A stretch of DNA of 64,000 bases from Aquabacter sp. L1I39 (GTDB lineage Bacteria > Pseudomonadota > Alphaproteobacteria > Rhizobiales > Xanthobacteraceae). The stretch is taken from positions 2,154,385-2,218,384 of the forward strand of contig NZ_CP072392.1 of NCBI RefSeq assembly GCF_017742835.1, read 5' to 3'. The position numbers were made by a program, and so were the translations under genes. The notes under the pieces were generated by a model. The model did no database searches. It was not told the DNA's origin and saw nothing but the letters and a program-made list of their open reading frames with translations. Position 1 is the stretch's first letter, and each line of letters starts with the position of its first letter. Shown piece after piece: positions 27,176 through 37,324 of this stretch.

Positions 27176-28998
27176 TGACCGACCTGCCCTTCCTCACGAC
27201 GCTCAAGCCCGTGACCCGCGAGGACTGGCTGAAGCTCGTCGATGGCGTGCTGAAGGGCGCGCCCTATGACAAGAAGCTGGTGTCGCGCACCTATGACGGG
27301 CTGGTGCTGGATCCCCTGCCGCCCCGCAAGGCGGACGCCGCCCCGGTGTTCGGGCGAACGCCCGGGGCGCCCTGGACCATCAGCGCGCGGGTGGACCAGG
27401 CCGACCCGGTCGCCGCCAACACCCAGGCACTGGACGACCTCAATGGCGGCGCCTCCGGGCTGACGCTGGTCTTCGCCTCCTCGCCCCACGCCCACGGCTT
27501 CGGCCTGCCGGACGGAGAGGTGCTGACCCGCGTGCTGGATTCCGTGATGCTCGACCTGATCGAGACGCGGGTGGAGAGCGGCCGCTTCCAGGGCCGCGAG
27601 GATGCGCTGGCGGTGGCCAAGCTCGTGGAAGATCTCGGCCAGAGCCCGGCGGGCCTTGCCATCTCCTTCGGCCTTGATCCCCTCGCCGACATGGCGGCCG
27701 CCGGCTCCGCGCCCATGCCCTGGGCGAACCTCTCCCATCGCTTCGCCGAGACCTTCCAGATCCTGTCCGGACGCGGCTTCACCTCCCCCATCGCGCGGGC
27801 GGACGGCGCCGTGCACCATGCGGCCGGCGCCTCCGATGCGCAGGAACTTGCGGCTGTCATCGCCACCGGCGTCGCCTATCTGCGGGCGCTGGAGGCGGCG
27901 GGGGTCGATCTTTCCACCGCAGCGGCCGGCATCGAACTGGCGCTGACAGCCGACGTGAACCAGTTCGCCACCATCGCCAAGTTCCGCGCCGTGCGCCTGC
28001 TCTGGGGCACGGTGCTGCGGGAGGCGGGCATCGCTGCGGGGCCGGCCAAGGTGCATGCCACCACCGCCTGGCGCTCGCTCACCCGGCGCGACCCTTATGT
28101 AAACCTGCTGCGCACCACCATCGCGGCGTTTGCGGCGGGCGTCGGCGGGGCGGACAGCATCACCGTCCTGCCCTTCACCCAGGCGCTGGGCCTGCCCGAT
28201 CCGTTCGCGCGCCGGCTCGCCCGCAACACGCAACTGGTGCTGCTGGAAGAATCCAACCTGCACAAGGTCAGCGATCCCGGCGCCGGCTCCTGCGCGGTGG
28301 AGACGCAGACCGATGGGCTCGCAGCCGCCGCCTGGGACATTTTCCGCGCCATCGAGCGCAAAGGCGGCATGGCCGAAGCCCTCACGCTGGGCTGGTGGCA
28401 AGGCGAGGTGGCGGCGGTCGCCGCCAAGCGCGCCAAGGATGTGGCGAGCCGCAAGGAGCCGGTGACCGGCACCTCGGAATATCCCATCCTGATCCAGGCC
28501 GTGCCCGAGGTGCTGGAGGCCGCCCCCCTGGTGGTGGCGCCGGCATCCGACGCCGCGCTCGTGCCCCATCGCCTCGCCGAGCCGTTCGAGCTCCTGCGCG
28601 ACGCGGCCGAGGCGGCCGGGAGCCCCAAGGTCTTCCTGGCGACGCTTGGCCCCATCGCGGCCTTCACGGCGCGGGCCACCTATGCCAAGAATTTCTTCGA
28701 GGCCGGCGGCCTGCCTGCCGCCGTGCCGGACGGTTATGGGGACCTCGAGGCGCTGCTCGCGGCCTTCACGGCTTCGGGCGCCAAGCTCGCCTGCCTGGCC
28801 TCTTCCGACGAACTCTATGCCTCGGACGCCGCCAACGCCGCCGCCGCGCTGAAGGCCGCCGGCGCCACCGTGTGGCTGGCCGGTCGGCCGGGCGATCTGG
28901 AAGAGCCGCTGAAGGCGGCGGGCGTCGAGGGCTTCATCTTCGCCGGCGGCGATGTGCTGGAGACGCTCACCCGCGCCCACACGGCGATCGGGATCTGA
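27175..28998 (+). CDS. mutA: Methylmalonyl-CoA mutase small (beta) subunit
   Basis: A 607-residue mutase beta subunit. The N-terminal mutase-like barrel domain is recognisable (KPVTREDWLKLVDGVLKGAPYDK, later VNLLRTTIAAFAAGVGGADS and LARNTQLVLLEESNLHKVSDPGAGS). The C-terminal B12-domain fold is present but lacks the DxHxxG cobalamin ligand motif, as expected for the non-catalytic subunit. It pairs with the large subunit encoded next to isomerise methylmalonyl-CoA to succinyl-CoA. The start ATG overlaps the stop of the upstream methyltransferase gene by 4 bp, indicating translational coupling. A paired palindromic repeat separates it from the large subunit gene. Confidence 0.93.
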   Translation: MTDLPFLTTLKPVTREDWLKLVDGVLKGAPYDKKLVSRTYDGLVLDPLPPRKADAAPVFGRTPGAPWTISARVDQADPVAANTQALDDLNGGASGLTLVFASSPHAHGFGLPDGEVLTRVLDSVMLDLIETRVESGRFQGREDALAVAKLVEDLGQSPAGLAISFGLDPLADMAAAGSAPMPWANLSHRFAETFQILSGRGFTSPIARADGAVHHAAGASDAQELAAVIATGVAYLRALEAAGVDLSTAAAGIELALTADVNQFATIAKFRAVRLLWGTVLREAGIAAGPAKVHATTAWRSLTRRDPYVNLLRTTIAAFAAGVGGADSITVLPFTQALGLPDPFARRLARNTQLVLLEESNLHKVSDPGAGSCAVETQTDGLAAAAWDIFRAIERKGGMAEALTLGWWQGEVAAVAAKRAKDVASRKEPVTGTSEYPILIQAVPEVLEAAPLVVAPASDAALVPHRLAEPFELLRDAAEAAGSPKVFLATLGPIAAFTARATYAKNFFEAGGLPAAVPDGYGDLEALLAAFTASGAKLACLASSDELYASDAANAAAALKAAGATVWLAGRPGDLEEPLKAAGVEGFIFAGGDVLETLTRAHTAIGI

Positions 28999-29031
28999 GG
29001 GTTAGGGGCCTGCGCCTTTCCCCCTCCACGG

Positions 29032-29103
29032 CCCTCCCCCGCAAGCGGGAGAGGGAGCCAGGTCCGCGAGAGGGAAAAGCCCTCTCCCGCCTGCGGGGGA
29101 GGG
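29032..29103. repeat. Paired inverted palindromic repeat between mutase genes
   Basis: Two 24-bp palindromic units, 29032-29055 and 29080-29103, each of the form CCCTCYCCCGC-NN-GCGGGGGAGGG or its variant, separated by 24 bp. Each unit folds on itself. The two are also reverse complements of each other with one mismatch, so the whole can form one long hairpin. This is the layout of a REP/BIME-type element. Confidence 0.75.
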
Positions 29104-29215
29104 TTGGAATGGGGAAGGCCCAGGATTGAGAGCCGCCGCGCCACGCGGGGCGGTTCAAAGGGAACGATCGGGAAAACAGGCGCCGCGCCGCGCAATTTGA
29201 GGTAGGATGTCAGCC

Positions 29216-31372
29216 ATGAGCCGCTTGCCCGCATTCGCCGAGATCGACTGGCGCGCACCGGACCTTGCGACGCCGTCGGACACCACCGCGCCCTGGGCCA
29301 CCCCGGAAGGCATTGCGGTGAAGGCCCTGCATGGCCCCGCCGATGTGGAGGGGCTCTCCTTCATCGACACCTATCCCGGCGCCGCGCCTTTCCTGCGCGG
29401 CCCCTACCCCACCATGTACGTGAACCAGCCCTGGACCATCCGGCAATATGCCGGCTTCTCCACGGCCGAGGATTCCAACGCCTTCTACCGGCGCAACCTC
29501 GCGGCCGGCCAGAAGGGCCTGTCGGTGGCCTTCGATCTGGCCACCCATCGCGGCTATGACTCCGATCATCCGCGCGTCGCGGGCGACGTGGGCATGGCGG
29601 GCGTCGCCATCGATTCCATCTATGACATGCGCACCCTCTTCTCCGGCATCCCGCTGGACCAGATGAGCGTGTCCATGACCATGAACGGCGCGGTGCTGCC
29701 GATCCTGGCCTTGTTCATCGTGGCGGGCGAGGAGCAGGGCGTGCCGCACGCCAAGCTCTCCGGCACGATCCAGAACGACATTCTCAAAGAATTCATGGTG
29801 CGGAACACCTATATCTATCCGCCCGCACCGAGCATGCGCATCATTTCCGACATCTTCGGCTATACGTCGAAGGAGATGCCGCGCTTCAACTCCATTTCCA
29901 TTTCCGGCTACCACATGCAGGAAGCCGGGGCGACGCAGGATCTGGAGCTGGCCTATACGCTGGCGGATGGCGTCGAATATGTGCGCGCCGGCGCCAAGGC
30001 TGGGCTCGACATCGACGTGTTCGCGCCGCGCCTCTCCTTCTTCTGGGCCATCGGCATGAACTTCTACATGGAGGTGGCCAAGCTCCGCGCCGCCCGCCTC
30101 CTGTGGACCAAGCTCATGAGCGACCTCGGCGCCAAGAGCCCGAAGTCCCTGCCCCTGCGGACCCATTCGCAGACCTCCGGCTGGAGCCTCACCGCGCAGG
30201 ACGTGTTCAACAACGTCATGCGCACCGCCATCGAGGCCATGGCGGCGACCCAGGGCCACACCCAGTCGCTGCACACCAACGCGCTGGACGAAGCCCTGGC
30301 CCTGCCCACCGACTTCTCCGCCCGCATCGCCCGCAACACCCAGATCCTGCTCCAGCAGGAAAGCGGCACCACGCGCCAGATCGACCCGTGGGGCGGCTCC
30401 TTCTTCATCGAGCGCCTCACCGCGGACCTCGCCGCCAAGGCATGGGCGCATATCGAGGAAGTGGAAGCGCTGGGCGGCATGGCCAAGGCCATCGAGGCGG
30501 GCATCCCCAAGCTGCGCATCGAGGAAGCCGCCGCCACCACCCAGGCCCGCATCGATGGCGGCGCCCAGACCGTGGTGGGCGTCAACAAGTACAAGCCGGA
30601 GAGCGAGAAGCCCATCGACGTGCTGAAGGTGGACAATTCCGCCGTGCGTGCCGCCCAGATCGAGAAGCTCAATCGCCTGCGTGCCGAGCGCAATCCGGCC
30701 GAGGTGGAGGCCGCCCTCACGGCGCTGACCAATGGCGCCAGCCAGGGGGCGAACCTCCTGGAACTGGCCGTCAACGCCGCGCGGGTGAAGGCGACGGTGG
30801 GTGAGATTTCTGATGCGCTGGAAAAGGTGTTCGGCCGCCATCGGGCCGAGATCCGCGCCATTTCCGGCGTCTATAAGCGGGAGGCGGGCGCCATGACCGA
30901 CAAGGTGGCCAAGGTGCAGGCACAGGTGGAAGCCTTCGAGCATGCGGAAGGCCGCCGGCCGCGCATCCTGGTCGCCAAGGTGGGCCAGGACGGCCATGAC
31001 CGGGGCCAGAAGGTCATTGCCTCCGCCTTCGCGGATCTGGGCTTCGACGTGGATATCGGCCCGCTCTTCGCCACCCCCGAGGAAGCCGCCCGCCAGGCGG
31101 TGGAAAATGACGTGCACGTGGTGGGCATCTCCTCCCTCGCCGCCGGTCACCTCACCCTCGTTCCCGCGCTGAAGCAGGCGCTGGAGGCGGAAGGGCGCGG
31201 CGACATCATGGTGGTGGTGGGCGGCGTGGTGCCCCCGCAGGACTATGACGCCCTCAAAGCCGCCGGCGCCGAGGCCATCTTCCCGCCCGGCACCGTGATC
31301 GCCGACGCCGCGCGCGACCTTCTGGCCACCCTCTCCCAGCGGCTCGGCCATTCCCGCGAGGCGGCCGAATAG
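29216..31372 (+). CDS. mutB: Methylmalonyl-CoA mutase large (alpha) subunit
   Basis: A 718-residue catalytic subunit. The N-terminal TIM-barrel carries the substrate region [20 protein letters not shown] with the expected Tyr and the catalytic RGYDSDHPR. The C-terminal B12 domain (from about residue 585) has VGQDGHDRG with His594 as the cobalt ligand, followed by GISSLAAGH and GGVVPPQDY. It converts methylmalonyl-CoA to succinyl-CoA with adenosylcobalamin. The ATG at 29216 is chosen because GAGGTAGG ends 9 nt before it; an ATG at 29207 touches that site. It completes the propionate pathway with pccBA and the small subunit. Confidence 0.96.
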   Translation: MSRLPAFAEIDWRAPDLATPSDTTAPWATPEGIAVKALHGPADVEGLSFIDTYPGAAPFLRGPYPTMYVNQPWTIRQYAGFSTAEDSNAFYRRNLAAGQKGLSVAFDLATHRGYDSDHPRVAGDVGMAGVAIDSIYDMRTLFSGIPLDQMSVSMTMNGAVLPILALFIVAGEEQGVPHAKLSGTIQNDILKEFMVRNTYIYPPAPSMRIISDIFGYTSKEMPRFNSISISGYHMQEAGATQDLELAYTLADGVEYVRAGAKAGLDIDVFAPRLSFFWAIGMNFYMEVAKLRAARLLWTKLMSDLGAKSPKSLPLRTHSQTSGWSLTAQDVFNNVMRTAIEAMAATQGHTQSLHTNALDEALALPTDFSARIARNTQILLQQESGTTRQIDPWGGSFFIERLTADLAAKAWAHIEEVEALGGMAKAIEAGIPKLRIEEAAATTQARIDGGAQTVVGVNKYKPESEKPIDVLKVDNSAVRAAQIEKLNRLRAERNPAEVEAALTALTNGASQGANLLELAVNAARVKATVGEISDALEKVFGRHRAEIRAISGVYKREAGAMTDKVAKVQAQVEAFEHAEGRRPRILVAKVGQDGHDRGQKVIASAFADLGFDVDIGPLFATPEEAARQAVENDVHVVGISSLAAGHLTLVPALKQALEAEGRGDIMVVVGGVVPPQDYDALKAAGAEAIFPPGTVIADAARDLLATLSQRLGHSREAAE

Positions 31373-31379
31373 GCTGGCC

Positions 31380-32285
31380 ATGCTCCGCCCCCTCGGCTCG
31401 ACCCTGCGGGTGATCGAGCCTGCCCCGAACGTGCTCGCCTTCTTTGACGGGCGCGTGCCAGGAGCGCGGCTTCATGCCGAAATGGAGAACTGGCTGGACG
31501 ATGGCGCCTATGCGCTGGGCATCGCCTCCTATGCGGTGATGGAGGACGGGGAGGCCCTCGTCTACGACACCCACGTCTCGCTGCCCCATGCCCGCCTCGT
31601 CCGGGCCGAGCTGGTACGGCGGGGTGTGCGCCACATCCGCGTGGTGCTGAGCCATTGGCATGATGACCATGTGGCGGGGAACGCCGTTTTCGCCGATTGC
31701 GAGATCATCGCCAATGCCGACACCGCCGCTCTCCTGAAGACCCACCAAGCCGCCATGGAGGCCGCCGATCCGCCCATCCGCCCACTGGTGCATCCCACCA
31801 CTTTGTTCGAAGGGACGCTGGACCTGAAAGTGGGCGCGGTGCCGGTGCGGCTCTTGGCCTTCGATATTCACAGCCGGGACGGAACGGTCGCCCTGCTGCC
31901 GGACGGGGTGCTGTTGGCCGGCGACACGCTGGAAGACCCCATCACCTATGTGGACGAACCGGACCGCCTCGCCGTCCATCTCCGTGAGTTGGAGCGCCTC
32001 GCCGGCCTCGGCGTCCGCCGCATCCTGCCCAATCACGGATCATTCGCGCGCATCGCGGCCGGCGGCTATCCGCCGGAGCTGATCGAGGCCACCCGTCTCT
32101 ATGTGGAGGCGCTGGCCGCCCTCGCTCCAAGCGCGCCGGGCACAGAGGCCCAGAAGGCGGCCCGCGCCGCCTTGCCGCTTGAGGATTTCGCGGCTGAAGC
32201 CTTCGCCACCGGCGCCATCGATCCCTTCGCCCCCTATGAGGCGGTGCACCGGCGCAACGTGGAACGGGTGCGGACGGAGGGGTGA
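31380..32285 (+). CDS. MBL-fold metallo-hydrolase
   Basis: A 301-residue metallo-beta-lactamase-fold protein. The metal-binding motif HWHDDH is present (in LSHWHDDHVAGN, about residues 91-102), with further conserved points at LLAGDTLEDP and ILPNHGS. The C-terminal 80 residues are an Ala-rich helical region. The substrate is unknown; such proteins include thioesterases, glyoxalases and lactonases. The gene starts 7 bp after the mutase large-subunit stop, so it is probably cotranscribed and may act on an acyl-CoA or ester intermediate. That role is inference only. Confidence 0.85.
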   Translation: MLRPLGSTLRVIEPAPNVLAFFDGRVPGARLHAEMENWLDDGAYALGIASYAVMEDGEALVYDTHVSLPHARLVRAELVRRGVRHIRVVLSHWHDDHVAGNAVFADCEIIANADTAALLKTHQAAMEAADPPIRPLVHPTTLFEGTLDLKVGAVPVRLLAFDIHSRDGTVALLPDGVLLAGDTLEDPITYVDEPDRLAVHLRELERLAGLGVRRILPNHGSFARIAAGGYPPELIEATRLYVEALAALAPSAPGTEAQKAARAALPLEDFAAEAFATGAIDPFAPYEAVHRRNVERVRTEG

Positions 32286-32319
32286 GATTGCGCCGCGCGG
32301 GGCGGAGCATTGCGGCGGC

Positions 32320-32697
32320 CTATGCGCTTCCGCTGAATTCCGGGGGGGTCTGGGGCTCCTGCGCACCGTCGCCGCCCTCCCGCCGGGCGGCCCAAGTGAG
32401 CAGCGCATCCAGCGCCGGGCACAAGGCCTGTCCCCATTCCGTGAGCCCATATTCCACTTTGGGCGGCACCTGGTGGTGGACGATGCGCCGGACGATCCCA
32501 TCCTTCTCCAGCTGCCGCAGCTGCTGGATCAGCATTTTCTGCGACACGCCGGGAATGGCGCGCTCCAGGTCGGAGAAACGCAGCACCTGCCCGCCGAAGA
32601 GGTGAAACAGGATCACCAGCTTCCAGCGCCCCTCCAGGAACTTGAGCGCAGTCTCGACGCCCTGGGCGGCTCTTTCTCGCGTGTAGGGATGGGGCAT
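32320..32697 (-). CDS. HxlR-family transcriptional regulator
   Basis: A 125-residue winged-helix regulator of the HxlR family, shown by ALKFLEGRWKLVILFHLFGG, FSDLERAIPGVSQKMLIQQLRQLEKDGIV and VEYGLTEWGQALCPAL. These are usually dimeric and often sense aldehydes, quinones or oxidants; a conserved N-terminal cysteine is not seen here. The ATG at 32697 is in the usual place. It is divergent from an NTF2-like gene. The intergenic region begins with a direct repeat of ACTTTTTCGT that touches its own start codon, suggesting autoregulation. Confidence 0.9.
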   Translation of the reverse strand: MPHPYTRERAAQGVETALKFLEGRWKLVILFHLFGGQVLRFSDLERAIPGVSQKMLIQQLRQLEKDGIVRRIVHHQVPPKVEYGLTEWGQALCPALDALLTWAARREGGDGAQEPQTPPEFSGSA

Positions 32698-32726
32698 ACT
32701 TTTTCGTAAGTACCTTACTTTTTCGT
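32698..32726. promoter_or_regulatory. Direct repeat and dyad in the HxlR-NTF2 intergenic region
   Basis: ACTTTTTCGT occurs twice, at 32698-32707 and 32717-32726, 19 bp apart. Between them lies GTAAG-TAC-CTTAC (32706-32718), a perfect 5-bp dyad. HxlR-type proteins bind dyads of this size, so this is the likely operator for the divergent pair. Confidence 0.6.
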
Positions 32727-32815
32727 GCGTTCTTGCGATTTCGTCAGGCTAGGCCATCTTCCGGGGGCGGACAAGTTCTCCTCAAGCTCAACTCCAGCTC
32801 ACTTGGAGATGGATC

Positions 32816-33142
32816 ATGACCCCTCCTCTGCCCGAACCCATCGCCCAATACTTCGCAGCCGATGCCAAGGACAGCGCCTCCATCGCCCAGTGCTTTGCAG
32901 CCGACGCGGTGGTGGTGGATGAACGCCAAACCCACCAGGGGCGTGAGGCCATCGCGCGCTGGAAGGCGGAGGCCTCTGCAAAATACGACTATGTCAGCAC
33001 CCCCGTCGCCGTGACGGCGGAGGGCGGAAAGACGATTGTTACCGCCCATGTGGCCGGCAATTTCCCGGGCAGCCCGGTGGACCTGCGCTATGCCTTCACC
33101 CTGTCCGGCGATGCCATTGCGCGCCTGGAGATCGTTCCCTGA
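32816..33142 (+). CDS. NTF2-like (SnoaL-type) protein
   Basis: A 108-residue protein with the nuclear transport factor 2-like cone fold signature: an N-terminal helix (PLPEPIAQYFAADAKDSASIAQCFAADAVVVDE), then beta strands with QGREAIARWK and YDYVSTPVAVTAEGGKTIVTAHVAG. Proteins of this type are small enzymes or ligand binders; no catalytic residues can be assigned. The start is supported by TTGGAGATGG. It is divergent from the HxlR regulator, which probably controls it, and a strong hairpin follows its stop. Confidence 0.82.
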   Translation: MTPPLPEPIAQYFAADAKDSASIAQCFAADAVVVDERQTHQGREAIARWKAEASAKYDYVSTPVAVTAEGGKTIVTAHVAGNFPGSPVDLRYAFTLSGDAIARLEIVP

Positions 33143-33145
33143 GGG

Positions 33146-33173
33146 GCGATGCCCCCGTGGCAGGGGGCATCGC
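33146..33173. terminator. Bidirectional terminator between the NTF2-like gene and cimA
   Basis: GCGATGCCCCC and GGGGGCATCGC form a perfect 11-bp stem with loop GTGGCA, lying between the convergent stops at 33142 and 33194. No long T-run, but placement and strength fit a shared terminator. Confidence 0.75.
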
Positions 33174-33193
33174 AGGTGAGGCAAGGACGCGCC

Positions 33194-34792
33194 TCAGCCC
33201 GGCGCGCCTTCCTTCAGCAGCTTCCAGGTGATGGAATCGATCAGCGCCTCGAAGGAGGCGTCGATGATGTTGGGGGAGACGCCCACCGTGGTCCAGCGGT
33301 CGCCGGTCTCGTCCGTGCTCTCGATGAGGACGCGGGTGATGGCTTCCGTGCCGCCATTGAGGATGCGCACGCGATAATCCGTGAGGCGCAGGCCGGCGAT
33401 GAAGGGCTGGTACTTGCCCAGATCCTTGCGCAGCGCCACGTCCAGCGCGTTAACGGGGCCGTTGCCCTCGGCGGCGGAGATGAAGACATCGCCGTCCACC
33501 TCCACCTTCACGATGGCCTCGGCGACGGTCAGCATCTCGCCGCGCGCATTGTAGCGGCGCTCCACATTCACGCTGAAGCGCTCCACCGTGAAGAAGTCCG
33601 GCACCGTGCCCAGCATGCGCCGCGCCAGCAGCGCGAAGGAGGCATCCGCCGCCTCATAGGCATAGCCCAGCGACTCGCGCTGCTTCACCTCGTCGAGCAG
33701 GCGGCCCAAGCGCGGGTCGGCCTTGTCCACGTCGACGCCGAGCCGCTCCAGCTCGGACACCACGTTGGACTTGCCGGCCTGGTCGGACACCAGGACCTTG
33801 CGGCGATTGCCCACGAGGTCGGGCGCCACATGTTCATAGGTGGCGGGGTCTTTCAGGATGGCGGAGGCGTGGATGCCCGCCTTGGTGGCAAAGGCGCTGT
33901 CGCCCACATAAGGCGCGTGGCGGTTGGGCGCCCGGTTGAGCATCTCATCCAGCACATGGGAGACGCTGGAGAGATCCTGCAGACCCTCCTGCGTGACGCC
34001 GATCTCGAAACGATCAGCGAAATCGCCCTTCAGCATCAAGGTGGGGATGAGCGAGCACAGATTGGCATTGCCGCAACGCTCGCCGAGGCCGTTCAGCGTG
34101 CCCTGGATCTGCCGGGCGCCGGCGCGCACGGCGGCCAGCGAATTGGCCACCGCCTGCTCGGTGTCGTTATGGGCGTGGATGCCCACATGGTCGCCCGGCA
34201 CCACCTCAATCACCGCGCGGACGATGGCGTCCACCTCATGGGGCAAGGTGCCGCCGTTGGTGTCGCACAACACCACCCAGCGCGCCCCCGCCTCATAGGC
34301 GGTGCGGGCGCAGGCCAGGGCAAAGTCGCGCTTTTCCTTGAATCCGTCGAAGAAATGCTCGCAATCCACCAGCACCTCGCGCCCGGCGGCGCGGGCGGCG
34401 GCGACGCTCTCGCGGATGGAGATGAGGTTCTCTTCCTCCGTGGTCTCCAGCGCCACCCGCACCTGATAGGCGGAGGCCTTGGCGACGAAGCAGATGGCAT
34501 CCGCCTCTGCGGCGAGCAGCGCGGCGACGCCCGGATCATTGGCGGCGGAACGCCCGGCGCGCTTGGTCATGCCGAAGGCGGTGACCTTCGCCCGCGCGGC
34601 CCGCTTTTCCGCAAACAGGTTGGTGTCGAGCGGGTTGGCGCCGGGATAGCCCGCCTCCACATAGTCGACGCCCAGCCGGTCCAGCAGGCTCATGACCTTG
34701 AGCTTGTCGGCGAGCGTGAAGTCGACCCCGTTGGTCTGCGCGCCGTCCCGCAGCGTGGTGTCGAACAGATAAAGGCGTTCCTTGGTGGGCAT
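33194..34792 (-). CDS. cimA: Citramalate synthase
   Basis: A 532-residue enzyme of the DRE-TIM metallolyase superfamily, matching the CimA type: DTTLRDGAQTNGVDFTLADKL at the N terminus, the active-site HxHxD as GIHAHNDTEQAVANS, GNANLC, and a C-terminal LeuA-dimer regulatory domain. It condenses pyruvate and acetyl-CoA to citramalate, opening a threonine-independent route to isoleucine. The start at MPTKERLYLFDTTLRDG is used because the superfamily begins there; a long basic upstream extension is excluded. It is 125 bp after a GNAT gene and the cysS gene on the same strand. Confidence 0.92.
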   Translation of the reverse strand: MPTKERLYLFDTTLRDGAQTNGVDFTLADKLKVMSLLDRLGVDYVEAGYPGANPLDTNLFAEKRAARAKVTAFGMTKRAGRSAANDPGVAALLAAEADAICFVAKASAYQVRVALETTEEENLISIRESVAAARAAGREVLVDCEHFFDGFKEKRDFALACARTAYEAGARWVVLCDTNGGTLPHEVDAIVRAVIEVVPGDHVGIHAHNDTEQAVANSLAAVRAGARQIQGTLNGLGERCGNANLCSLIPTLMLKGDFADRFEIGVTQEGLQDLSSVSHVLDEMLNRAPNRHAPYVGDSAFATKAGIHASAILKDPATYEHVAPDLVGNRRKVLVSDQAGKSNVVSELERLGVDVDKADPRLGRLLDEVKQRESLGYAYEAADASFALLARRMLGTVPDFFTVERFSVNVERRYNARGEMLTVAEAIVKVEVDGDVFISAAEGNGPVNALDVALRKDLGKYQPFIAGLRLTDYRVRILNGGTEAITRVLIESTDETGDRWTTVGVSPNIIDASFEALIDSITWKLLKEGAPG

Positions 34793-34917
34793 TTCTTGTC
34801 TCGTTTGGTCATCGCCCATTGCGTCGGGGCGGGCGCCCGTCCTGTTTCCGTCCGCAAGCGCCGCCATGCCACCCGTTTCCGGCCGCGGCGCCGCATCCCC
34901 CAGGACGAGCGGCGCGT

Positions 34918-35424
34918 TCACTGCGTCCTCGCGGGCGGCAGGTCCTTGGACAGCGTGGTGTTGGCCAGCCACACATCGCCCAGCGGCACGGAATTGCGGC
35001 GCTGGGCCACGTAGCCGCGATGCTGGAAGAAGCCGAGGGCGGTGTCGCTGGCGTCCACGGTGAGAGCTTTCGCCCCCCGGGCTTGCGCCAGGCGCTCCAG
35101 CGCGTCGCACAGGAGGCGCGCGATGCCGGTCTCGGCCATTTCCGGGTCCACATAGAGCAGGTCGATGAGGGTGTTGTCCTTGAGGGTGGCGAAACCCATG
35201 GGATCGCCATCCACGACGGCCACAAGGGTCAGGCCGTTGGCGAGGCGGGCGGCGAAGGCTTCCTCGTCATCGGCCAAGGCGGCCCAGGCTTCCTGCTGGT
35301 CATCATCATAATCGTCTTCCGTCAGCTCCATGACGGCGGAGCGGAAGATGATGGCGAGGCGGGCAGCGTCCTCCGGCAGATAGGGCCGAAGGCCGGCGGC
35401 GCTATTGGAATTGGCGGCCTTCAT
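34918..35424 (-). CDS. GNAT-family N-acetyltransferase
   Basis: A 168-residue GNAT. It starts [30 protein letters not shown] and shows the acceptor-site strand [33 protein letters not shown] with the acetyl-CoA loop, then [12 protein letters not shown]. The substrate is unknown. The ATG is preceded by GGGAGG, and its stop-start overlap with cysS (ATGA) shows translational coupling; cimA follows. It could acetylate a small molecule or a protein; the operon gives no firm hint. Confidence 0.88.
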   Translation of the reverse strand: MKAANSNSAAGLRPYLPEDAARLAIIFRSAVMELTEDDYDDDQQEAWAALADDEEAFAARLANGLTLVAVVDGDPMGFATLKDNTLIDLLYVDPEMAETGIARLLCDALERLAQARGAKALTVDASDTALGFFQHRGYVAQRRNSVPLGDVWLANTTLSKDLPPARTQ

Positions 35425-36809
35425 GGCGCGACCTCCCAGCTGGTGGTGCCGTCCTTGTTGTCCATCAGGACCACGCCCTGGGCGGCGAGCAGTTCGCGGA
35501 TCTGATCGGCGCGGGCGAAGTCGCGGGCCTTGCGGGCGGCCAGGCGCTCCGCGATGAGCAGGCCCACCGCGTCCGCATCCACCGTCACCTTCTCCCGCTT
35601 GCGGGCAAGCCATTCGGTCTGGGTCTCCTGGAGGAGGCCCAGCAGGTTGGCCGCGCCCTTGAAGCGGCGCTTCAGGGCGGTGGAGGTCTCCACGTCATCG
35701 GCCACATCGGCGAGATGGTGGAGATGGGCGATGGCCGAGGGCGTGTTGAGATCGTCGCCGAGACGATCGGCGATCTCGCTCTCGAACGGATTGCCCTCCC
35801 CCGTCTCCGCCGGCTCGTCACCGACGATGCGGTACCACTTGTCCAGCGTCTTGGCGGCAAAGCCAATGCCCTGGCGGGTCCAGTTGATGGGCTGGCGATA
35901 ATGGGTGGAGAGCATGGCGAAGCGCAGCGCCTCGCCCGGCCAGTCCGCCAGCAATTCACGGATGGTGACGAAGTTGCCGAGCGACTTCGACATCTTCTCG
36001 CCTTCCAGCATCAGGAAGCCGTTATGCATCCACACCCGCGCCATCACGCCGGTGTCGAAGGCGCAGCGGGACTGGGCGATCTCGTTCTCATGGTGGGGGA
36101 AGACAAGGTCAATGCCGCCGCCATGAATGTCGAAGGTCTCGCCCAGATGCTTCCAGGACATGGCCGAGCATTCGATGTGCCAGCCGGGGCGGCCTGGGAT
36201 TGCGATGCCGCAGGGCGAGGGCCAACCGGGCACACCCGCCTCGGACGGCTTCCAGAGCACGAAGTCCATGGGATCGTGCTTGTAGGGCGCCACATCCACC
36301 CGCGCGCCGGCGATCATCTCGTCCAGGGGGCGGCGGGAGAGGCGGCCATAATCGGGCATGGAGGGCACGTTGAACAGGACATGATCCTGCTCCACATAGG
36401 CATGGCCCGCCGCCACCAGGCGCTCGATGAGCACCCGCATCTCGTCGATATGCTCAGTGGCGCGCGGCTCCACCGTTGGCCGCAGGCAGCCGAGCGCGGC
36501 CGTGTCCTCGCGGAACCAGCGATAGGTCTCCTCGGTCAGGTCCCGAATGGTGATGCCCCGCTCGGCGGCGCGGGCGTTGATCTTGTCGTCCACGTCCGTG
36601 ATGTTGCGCACATAGGTCACCTGCGCCTCGCCATACAGACGGCGCAGCAGGCGGAACAGCACGTCGAACACGATCACCGGCCGGGCATTGCCGATATGGG
36701 CGTGGTCATAGACGGTGGGGCCGCAGACATACATGCGCACCCGCTCGGGATCGAGCGGACGGAAGGGATCCTTGGACCGGGTGAGCGTGTTGTAGAGCCG
36801 CAGCTCCAT
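35421..36809 (-). CDS. cysS: Cysteine--tRNA ligase
   Basis: A 462-residue class I synthetase charging tRNA-Cys. It has the N-terminal [16 protein letters not shown] (HIGN motif), a zinc-binding region with [19 protein letters not shown] and HHENEIAQS, and the KMSKS motif as EKMSKSLGN. Length is usual. The ATG is preceded by AAGGTC. It is followed by the overlapping GNAT gene and then cimA, and a 515-bp gap lies upstream. Confidence 0.96.
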   Translation of the reverse strand: MELRLYNTLTRSKDPFRPLDPERVRMYVCGPTVYDHAHIGNARPVIVFDVLFRLLRRLYGEAQVTYVRNITDVDDKINARAAERGITIRDLTEETYRWFREDTAALGCLRPTVEPRATEHIDEMRVLIERLVAAGHAYVEQDHVLFNVPSMPDYGRLSRRPLDEMIAGARVDVAPYKHDPMDFVLWKPSEAGVPGWPSPCGIAIPGRPGWHIECSAMSWKHLGETFDIHGGGIDLVFPHHENEIAQSRCAFDTGVMARVWMHNGFLMLEGEKMSKSLGNFVTIRELLADWPGEALRFAMLSTHYRQPINWTRQGIGFAAKTLDKWYRIVGDEPAETGEGNPFESEIADRLGDDLNTPSAIAHLHHLADVADDVETSTALKRRFKGAANLLGLLQETQTEWLARKREKVTVDADAVGLLIAERLAARKARDFARADQIRELLAAQGVVLMDNKDGTTSWEVAP

Positions 36810-37324
36810 GTGACCTTCACTCCCTCAGAGGCATGCGCCGCGACCCGTCAGGGGCCGTGGATCATGGATGCCCGACCTGCCGGCCGTGGCGTCCGTTTCT
36901 CCTCGAGGGGTACAGCAAGGGACGGCCGCGGCCAGCGTGTTTGGCTAACCGCAAATAATCGACAGCACGGCGCGCAGGCGCACAAATGCCGGGATGTTGG
37001 ACGTCTCGTTCATGGCGGCGGACAATGAGAGCGGAATGTGCAGGCGTCAAGCCATTTCCAAAGACAAAGCTGGCCCTGTTCCGCCGGCCAGCCTGTGGCG
37101 TGGGCAAGCCCGCTGCAACGTGAGCAAACCCGCAGACAGCGCAGGCCGCCCTCCTCCCGCGACATTCCGCACGCGCCGGGGTCGAGGGGTGGTAGCGGCT
37201 TGACCTTCTTATGGACACAAGTCTATCCCAAGACCGTCGCCATGGTTACCCCGCGCGAATCGGCACCCGCCTGACAGCGCCCCTCGGGGCGCGCACGGGC
37301 CTAAAGAGGTCGCAACGCAAATAC
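36810..37324. other. Intergenic region between cysS and the small exported protein
   Basis: I see no gene in this 515-bp divergent gap. A plus-strand promoter-like pair, TTGACC (37200-37205) and TATCCC (37224-37229), spaced 18 bp, may serve the small exported protein gene. No other structure is clear. Confidence 0.5.
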
